Shown: piece by piece, positions 7,280 to 10,992 of the stretch
How the letters are laid out: every line of letters begins with the position of its first letter
How positions within the stretch are numbered: the stretch's first letter is position 1
Origin: Mageeibacillus sp. UBA5770
Lineage (GTDB): Bacteria; Bacillota_A; Clostridia; Saccharofermentanales; Saccharofermentanaceae
Assembly: GCA_002418705.1 (NCBI GenBank)
Contig: DIEQ01000068.1
Span: 1-10,992 of the forward strand
Direction: 5' to 3'
Length of the DNA stretch: 10,992 nt
The notes under the pieces: generated by a model
The model's input: the letters and a program-made list of their open reading frames with translations, nothing else
The model's database searches: none
What the model was told of the DNA's origin: nothing
Position numbers and translations under genes: made by a program

Positions 7280-7330
7280 AAAAAAAAACGAAACGCAGAA
7301 TCTTTGAAATCATCAAAATTCTGCGTTTCG
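7280..7330 (-). terminator. Intrinsic terminator of the ATPase-dehydrogenase operon
   Basis: Perfect 13-bp arms at 7289-7301 (CGAAACGCAGAAT) and 7318-7330 enclose a 16-base loop. Nine A residues at 7280-7288 become a run of nine U on the minus-strand transcript. This is a textbook factor-independent terminator. It lies 110 bases beyond the dehydrogenase stop, and it separates that operon from the transporter promoter. Confidence 0.92.
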
Positions 7331-7440
7331 TCATGATGGAATGCCATCTATAAGTCAGGAATTCATGGAGGGTTTGCGTCACCGGCTGTTATGTCAGATT
7401 TGGGTTACGTCTGAACCGGCTTACTGAAGCTGTATCTGGA

Positions 7441-8517
7441 TCAGGGAACCAAAACAACCTTAATCGAATTTTCACCGCGTGAATTGAGCTCAAATGCCGT
7501 TTCCCAGTCTTCGAATGTGAAAGTATGGGTTACAACACCCTCTGTAGGTAATTTCCCTTCACTGATCCATTTGATAACCGGCGCAAAGGCATACGGACTC
7601 AGGTGAGCCCCGAGTATGTCAAGCTCCTTGCGGTCGCCGATAATCGACCAGTCGACCGTTGTTGCGGATCCGAAAACACTGAACTCCACAAAGCGCCCCA
7701 ATTTGCGGATCATACTCAAGCCCTGTGTTACACTCGACGGATGCCCGGTAGCCTCAATATAAACATCACAGCCATAACCATCTGTCATGTCCATGATCAT
7801 TTGGACAGCATCCTCTTTTCCCGGATTGATAACGACATCTGCGCCGAATTTTTTGGCGAGCTCAAGACGGTCCTGCTTCATATCGAGTACAACGAGTTTT
7901 CCGGGATTCTTCATTCTCAGGTATCCGATCATGCCTAAGCCCAATGTTCCAGCACCGGAAAGAACAACAACGTCTTCATTCGTGACGGAACCGCGGTCGA
8001 CAGCATGCTTGGCACAGGCGTACGGCTCTATCAGGGCTGCCTGTTTGGTCGGCATGTCCTTGGGAACCTTGTAAACAAGAGCTTCCTTCGTCAGTTTTAC
8101 ATACTCAGCCATACCGCCGTTAACATTGCTCTGGAATCCGAAGATGTCATGTTTCTGACACATCCAGTATTGGCCGGTCTTACAGAAACGGCAGACACCG
8201 CAAGGCACGATCTGCTCTGCTGCTACGCGGTCACCGAGCTTCATATCTCCTTTATAGTTCGGTCCGACCTCAACGATTTCACCGACAAACTCGTGACCGG
8301 GAATAAAGGGAGGCTTAACCCATGAGGGCTGTGTTTCATCACCCCAGAACATTGCGGCTCCGTGCCAGTTTTTTGTGTCCCCGGCGCATACGCCGCAGAC
8401 TTCCGTCTTAATTAACAACTCGCCTTCACCGGCACGAGGTGTGGGATATGCTTTTTCAAAACGGTAGTCATTTTTCCCGTAAAATACCAGAGCTCTCATT
8501 GTGCTTGGAATGTTCAT
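7441..8517 (-). CDS. Zinc-dependent polyol dehydrogenase, erythritol/L-threitol dehydrogenase-like
   Basis: The 358-residue protein is a medium-chain alcohol dehydrogenase (GroES-like domain, then Rossmann domain) expected to oxidise a polyol to a ketose with NAD+. Catalytic zinc ligands fit C44 (in CAGD), H75-E76 (in GHE) and E164. Structural zinc cysteines are C106, C109, C112 and C120. The nucleotide loop is GAGTLGLG at 188-195, and D212 at the end of the second strand favours NAD over NADP. Stretches such as HGAAMFWGDE, GHEFVGE, EQIVPC, VDWSIIGDRKELD and LGAHL resemble what I recall of erythritol/L-threitol dehydrogenases, but threonine or sorbitol dehydrogenase activity is not excluded. 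The frame is open to 8589, but the start at 8517 has GGAGG at 8526-8530 with an 8-base spacer and avoids overlap with the upstream gene. It is the second gene of the operon, 34 bases after the ATPase stop. Confidence 0.88.
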   Translation of the reverse strand: MNIPSTMRALVFYGKNDYRFEKAYPTPRAGEGELLIKTEVCGVCAGDTKNWHGAAMFWGDETQPSWVKPPFIPGHEFVGEIVEVGPNYKGDMKLGDRVAAEQIVPCGVCRFCKTGQYWMCQKHDIFGFQSNVNGGMAEYVKLTKEALVYKVPKDMPTKQAALIEPYACAKHAVDRGSVTNEDVVVLSGAGTLGLGMIGYLRMKNPGKLVVLDMKQDRLELAKKFGADVVINPGKEDAVQMIMDMTDGYGCDVYIEATGHPSSVTQGLSMIRKLGRFVEFSVFGSATTVDWSIIGDRKELDILGAHLSPYAFAPVIKWISEGKLPTEGVVTHTFTFEDWETAFELNSRGENSIKVVLVP

Positions 8518-8551
8518 AATATTATCCTCCTGTTTTACTGTATTATCCTGT

Positions 8552-10054
8552 TTATGTAACTGATAGCGAATCATCACTTTCAAGTTCAAGCAAAGTGTCC
8601 AAGGTCAGGTCTTGGGTAAGCCATTGTCCTTTTTCTTTGCCGTTTTTTATGGTAAGAATCCTGTGTGAGAGTGAGTATAGTTCTTCCGGCTCGGATGAAA
8701 TCAATATCATGGAAATGCCTTCATTGGCAAGGAGCTTTATCTGCTGTATTATTTCTTCCCGTGTAATTACATCTACGCCCTGAGTCGGATTCATAAGCAG
8801 CAAAATCTTCGGACGGGCTGCCAGCCATCGTGCTATCATAATCTTCTGCTGATTTCCGCCGCTTAAGTATCGAACACTCGAGATTTTATTTTGTTGTCTG
8901 ATGTTCAGATGTTTTGTCACGTCCTCAACCAGATATTTTTCCAGTTTCCGGTTGATAATTCCACAGGTACTGATATTTTTCAGAATCGGCAGGGTGATGT
9001 TCTTGTTAATTCCCTCATCGAGCAGCAATCCGTTTTTAATCCTGTCTGACGGAAGGAAGCTAATACGCAGCCTGACTGCTTTCCATGGATTTTGAATCTG
9101 AACAAGCCTGCCGTCAAACCGGATCTGTCCGGATGTCTTTGGGCAGATTCCGAACAAGACGTCAAAAATTTCTTCCTTACCCTCGTTTTCCCGGCCGACT
9201 AAACCAAGTATTTCACCGCGCCTGAGTTCAAGGGATAAATCATTCAATTTGTGAGCCGTGCTGATATTTTTGAGACTGAGCACAATGTCTGTTCCGGGTT
9301 CAAATTCCTGACGATCTATTTCAGCAGTTCTGTTCCCGACCATAATTGCAATCAGGCGATCCTTGATAAAATGAGCCCGGTCGACCGTAAGTACTGTATA
9401 GCCGTCTCTCATGATAGTAATGTGGTCAGAGATGGCCATAATTTCATTCAGGTTATGTGAGATCAGGAGAAAAGTAATTCCCTGGTCTGCAAGCCGCCTG
9501 ATGATCTGAAAAACAACACTTCTTTCAGAAGCATTCATCGACGAGGTAATTTCATCAAGGATAATCATTTGGGGCATGGACGAAATGGCTCGTGCCAATT
9601 CGATCAGGCGTTTTTGAGACAAAGATAATCCCTGCATTCTCTGACCCGGATCGATATTGGAAAGTCCAACCATTTCAAGAAACTTGTATGCCTCCTGATT
9701 CATTTTTTTCTGTTTGTGTAAAAATGCCGGTGAAGTTCCGTTTAACAGAAATATGTTTTCAGCTATCGTCAGTTCAGGTACAATCCGCATTCTTTGATGA
9801 ACACAACTGATACCGGTACCAATTGCGTCAGCTGTTTTTTCAAAATTCATCTCCTTCTCACAAAAATACATGGCACCTTCGTCTTTGGGATAAACGCCGG
9901 TCATAACATTGACCAGTGTTGATTTACCGGCACCATTTTCGCCGATTATTCCATGAATCTCTCCTTTGAGCACAGAAAGACTGACTTGATGAAGCGCAGC
10001 CGTTCCGTCAAGTATCTTCGATACATTATCCATGCGAAGAATCTCAATTCTCAT
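8552..10054 (-). CDS. Second double-domain sugar ABC ATPase, diverged, without a local permease
   Basis: The 500-residue protein has the two-domain layout of RbsA/MglA but is clearly diverged from the ATPase at 4313-5860. Domain 1 keeps Walker A GENGAGKST with K44, Q87, Walker B with D167-E168 and switch H200; its signature reads LSLSQKR from 143. Domain 2 has an aberrant Walker A (GRENEGKEE, 287-295) and a normal LSGGNQQK (397-404), but its Walker B reads LLLMNPTQGVD, with M421-N422 where Asp-Glu is expected. The site made from domain 1 Walker motifs and the domain 2 signature is complete, so ATP hydrolysis at one site remains plausible. No permease or binding protein is encoded beside it; a partner may be elsewhere or it may use the local permease. 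The start is weakly supported by AGGTGA about ten bases upstream. An alternative Met at residue 8 has no ribosome binding site. Confidence 0.88.
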   Translation of the reverse strand: MRIEILRMDNVSKILDGTAALHQVSLSVLKGEIHGIIGENGAGKSTLVNVMTGVYPKDEGAMYFCEKEMNFEKTADAIGTGISCVHQRMRIVPELTIAENIFLLNGTSPAFLHKQKKMNQEAYKFLEMVGLSNIDPGQRMQGLSLSQKRLIELARAISSMPQMIILDEITSSMNASERSVVFQIIRRLADQGITFLLISHNLNEIMAISDHITIMRDGYTVLTVDRAHFIKDRLIAIMVGNRTAEIDRQEFEPGTDIVLSLKNISTAHKLNDLSLELRRGEILGLVGRENEGKEEIFDVLFGICPKTSGQIRFDGRLVQIQNPWKAVRLRISFLPSDRIKNGLLLDEGINKNITLPILKNISTCGIINRKLEKYLVEDVTKHLNIRQQNKISSVRYLSGGNQQKIMIARWLAARPKILLLMNPTQGVDVITREEIIQQIKLLANEGISMILISSEPEELYSLSHRILTIKNGKEKGQWLTQDLTLDTLLELESDDSLSVT

Positions 10055-10091
10055 GTAGTTCCCATCACCTGTCCGACCCGCAGAAAATGTC

Positions 10092-10117
10092 TCTGGCAGC
10101 AGTCGGCAGCTGCCAGA
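10092..10117. repeat. Hairpin in the leader of the second ATPase gene
   Basis: TCTGGCAGC (10092-10100) and GCTGCCAGA (10109-10117) are perfect 9-bp complements with an 8-base loop. The hairpin is about 38 bases upstream of the ATPase start codon, inside the predicted leader. On the minus strand it is followed by GACATTTTC, on the plus strand by TTTTA. It could act as an attenuator or operator; nothing settles this. Confidence 0.45.
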
Positions 10118-10143
10118 TTTTAGTCAGCTTGCACAAAACCAAG

Positions 10144-10172
10144 TTGACATTTGTTCCTATAGGTGTTACGAT
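10144..10172 (+). promoter_or_regulatory. Candidate plus-strand promoter for the response regulator
   Basis: A perfect -35 TTGACA (10144-10149), a 17-base spacer and a -10 TACGAT (10167-10172, four of six) point toward the response regulator gene, with a leader of about 175 bases. A second candidate nearer the gene is TTAAGA (10262-10267), 17 bases, TAAAAT (10285-10290). The first overlaps both site E and the palindrome at 10166-10177, so a protein bound there could affect both directions. Confidence 0.35.
10146..10157. promoter_or_regulatory. Candidate operator, site E of a shared motif
   Basis: GACATTTGTTCC contains the 8-mer ACATTTGT at 10147-10154. It is in the leader of the second ATPase gene, 49 bases downstream of the predicted minus-strand -10 (10204-10209), and it overlaps the spacer of a possible plus-strand promoter. 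A partial relative, TTACAATGTTC, lies at 10226-10236. Confidence 0.45.
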
Positions 10173-10177
10173 CGTAA
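10166..10177. repeat. Perfect 12-bp palindrome in the divergent promoter region
   Basis: TTACGATCGTAA is fully self-complementary and overlaps the -10 of the candidate plus-strand promoter. It lies between the two divergent genes and is followed by another small inverted repeat, AGTGACTTTCACT (10185-10197). Both resemble dimer-binding operator sites. Confidence 0.4.
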
Positions 10178-10203
10178 AAAATATAGTGACTTTCACTGTT
10201 TTC

Positions 10204-10231
10204 ATTATGCCTCTTTATTTTTTTATTACAA
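10204..10231 (-). promoter_or_regulatory. Candidate promoter of the ATPase-dehydrogenase operon
   Basis: On the minus strand TTGTAA (10226-10231, four of six), a 16-base AT-rich spacer and CATAAT (10204-10209, five of six) form a moderate promoter. The leader would be about 140 bases and would contain site E, the 12-bp palindrome and the hairpin at 10092-10117. Confidence 0.4.
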
Positions 10232-10354
10232 TGTTCTAAGTTGCGGAAAAGGTGTCCGAATTTAAGAGTGAATTTCATGCTTCATAAAATAATTACATAA
10301 ATGCCTGAGGAGAAGCGTAAGAGTTGGATTGAAGATAAGCGGAGGCCTGTCGGT

Positions 10355-10992
10355 ATGCTAAAAGTCTTGATTGTCGACGATGAAGTATGGATTTGTAAAT
10401 TGATACAACATTCGATTGATTGGGAATCTCTGCAGTTGGAACCCGTTGCGTTTGCCCATGATGGAGCTGAAGCGCTGGAAAAAATCAAAGAACTTCACCC
10501 GGACATCGTTATCAGCGACGTCCGAATGCCCGTGCTTGATGGATGTGCATTGGCAAATATAGTCAAAGACATGCAGGACCCTCCGCGAATGATCATGATT
10601 AGCGGCTATCAGGATTTCGAGTACGTTCAAAGTGCTATCAAATGCGGTGTCGTAGATTATTTATTAAAACCGTATGATGAAGATCAGCTATACCAGGTGC
10701 TAAAAAAGCTTAGCCACGAGGTACAAGTAAAATCACAAAAAGAAATTGAAACGAAGAATGTTCATATTCAGCTGTCGAACAGCATGATCAAACTGCGGGA
10801 TATGTTCCTAAACAATTTGATTTTTAACAAACAGCTCCCGTCTTCTGCAGAGCAAATCGAGCAGGATTTTCAGTTTGGCTTTGTCGACGGGATTTTTCAG
10901 ATCCTGGTGACAAGACTTGACAGCCTGCACGGAGATCCTGATAATCAACAGCTCCTTACCTACGTCCGCAACCTGATGAACAACGCCTTATC
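10355..10992 (+). CDS. Two-component response regulator, YesN-like, truncated by the window end
   Basis: The first 212 residues of a response regulator are present and the frame is open to the edge. The receiver domain spans about residues 1-120, with acidic pocket D8-D9, phospho-acceptor D55 (in ISDVRMP), switch S83 and the invariant K105-P106. The ISGYQDFEYVQSAI stretch is typical of the YesN/AraC-type regulators of Bacillota. A charged helical linker follows. The DNA-binding domain, expected to be AraC-type, and any partner histidine kinase lie beyond the window. The start is chosen for GGAGG at 10341-10345 with a 9-base spacer; an in-frame ATG at 10301 would add 18 residues but has no ribosome binding site. 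Being divergent from the ATPase-dehydrogenase operon, it is the best visible candidate to regulate these operons. Confidence 0.9.
   Translation, partial: MLKVLIVDDEVWICKLIQHSIDWESLQLEPVAFAHDGAEALEKIKELHPDIVISDVRMPVLDGCALANIVKDMQDPPRMIMISGYQDFEYVQSAIKCGVVDYLLKPYDEDQLYQVLKKLSHEVQVKSQKEIETKNVHIQLSNSMIKLRDMFLNNLIFNKQLPSSAEQIEQDFQFGFVDGIFQILVTRLDSLHGDPDNQQLLTYVRNLMNNAL

Noticed and set aside
7161..7382. Small open frames on both strands between the binding-protein and dehydrogenase genes
   Set aside because: They run across the inverted-repeat terminator at 7280-7330, lack ribosome binding sites and resemble no known protein.
7374..7424. Repeated ACCGGCT pair downstream of the dehydrogenase gene
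   Set aside because: Only two short copies with no consistent flanks; too little to support a repeat or regulatory element.
7441..8589. Longer dehydrogenase reading frame starting at 8589
   Set aside because: It would overlap the ATPase gene by 38 bases and lacks a good ribosome binding site. The start at 8517 has GGAGG eight bases away and fits the family N-terminus.
10301..10354. N-terminal extension of the response regulator from ATG at 10301
   Set aside because: No Shine-Dalgarno sequence precedes it, the added residues are not part of a receiver fold, and the start at 10355 has a good GGAGG.
10282..10630. Minus-strand open frames opposite the response regulator
   Set aside because: The plus strand encodes an unmistakable receiver domain, so these are shadows.

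Overview
The window looks like a carbohydrate or polyol utilisation island from a low-to-mid-GC Gram-positive bacterium, probably of the class Clostridia (Bacillota). Supporting signs are strong AGGAGG-type ribosome binding sites, consensus TTGACA/TATAAT-like promoters, a lipoprotein-anchored sugar-binding protein, U-tract terminators, and a YesN-like response regulator next to a simple-sugar ABC transporter. The species cannot be named from the sequence. Seven complete genes lie on the minus strand and one truncated gene lies on the plus strand at the right edge.

Layout, left to right. Positions 1-226 are the control region of an unseen minus-strand gene whose start lies just left of position 1; only its promoter, leader and ribosome binding site are present. 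Positions 284-2985 are a two-gene operon, an FGGY kinase of the rhamnulokinase type followed by a TIM-barrel sugar (phosphate) isomerase/epimerase, with its own promoter (3095-3123) and terminator (227-262). Positions 3238-6982 are an ABC importer operon of the ribose/galactose/xylose type: binding lipoprotein, double-domain ATPase, permease. A 13-bp hairpin separates the first two genes and a terminator ends the operon (3172-3202). Positions 7441-10054 are a third operon: a second, diverged double-domain ATPase without its own permease, then a zinc alcohol dehydrogenase resembling erythritol/L-threitol dehydrogenases, closed by a terminator (7280-7330). From 10355 a divergent two-component response regulator runs off the right edge.

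Inferred teamwork: the importer brings in a sugar alcohol or related sugar, the dehydrogenase oxidises it to a ketose, the kinase phosphorylates the ketose, and the TIM-barrel enzyme isomerises or epimerises the product toward central metabolism. A tetritol or another short polyol is the best guess, from the dehydrogenase alone; the substrate is not proven. No aldolase or further enzyme is in the window.

The most notable observation is a short motif, ACAAATGT (ACATTTGT on the other strand), present once in each of the four minus-strand promoter regions, always between the predicted promoter and the start codon. It suggests that one regulator controls all four transcription units. The second ATPase is also unusual: its C-terminal Walker B carboxylates are replaced by Met-Asn. 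No RNA genes, insertion sequences, CRISPR arrays or pseudogenes were seen.
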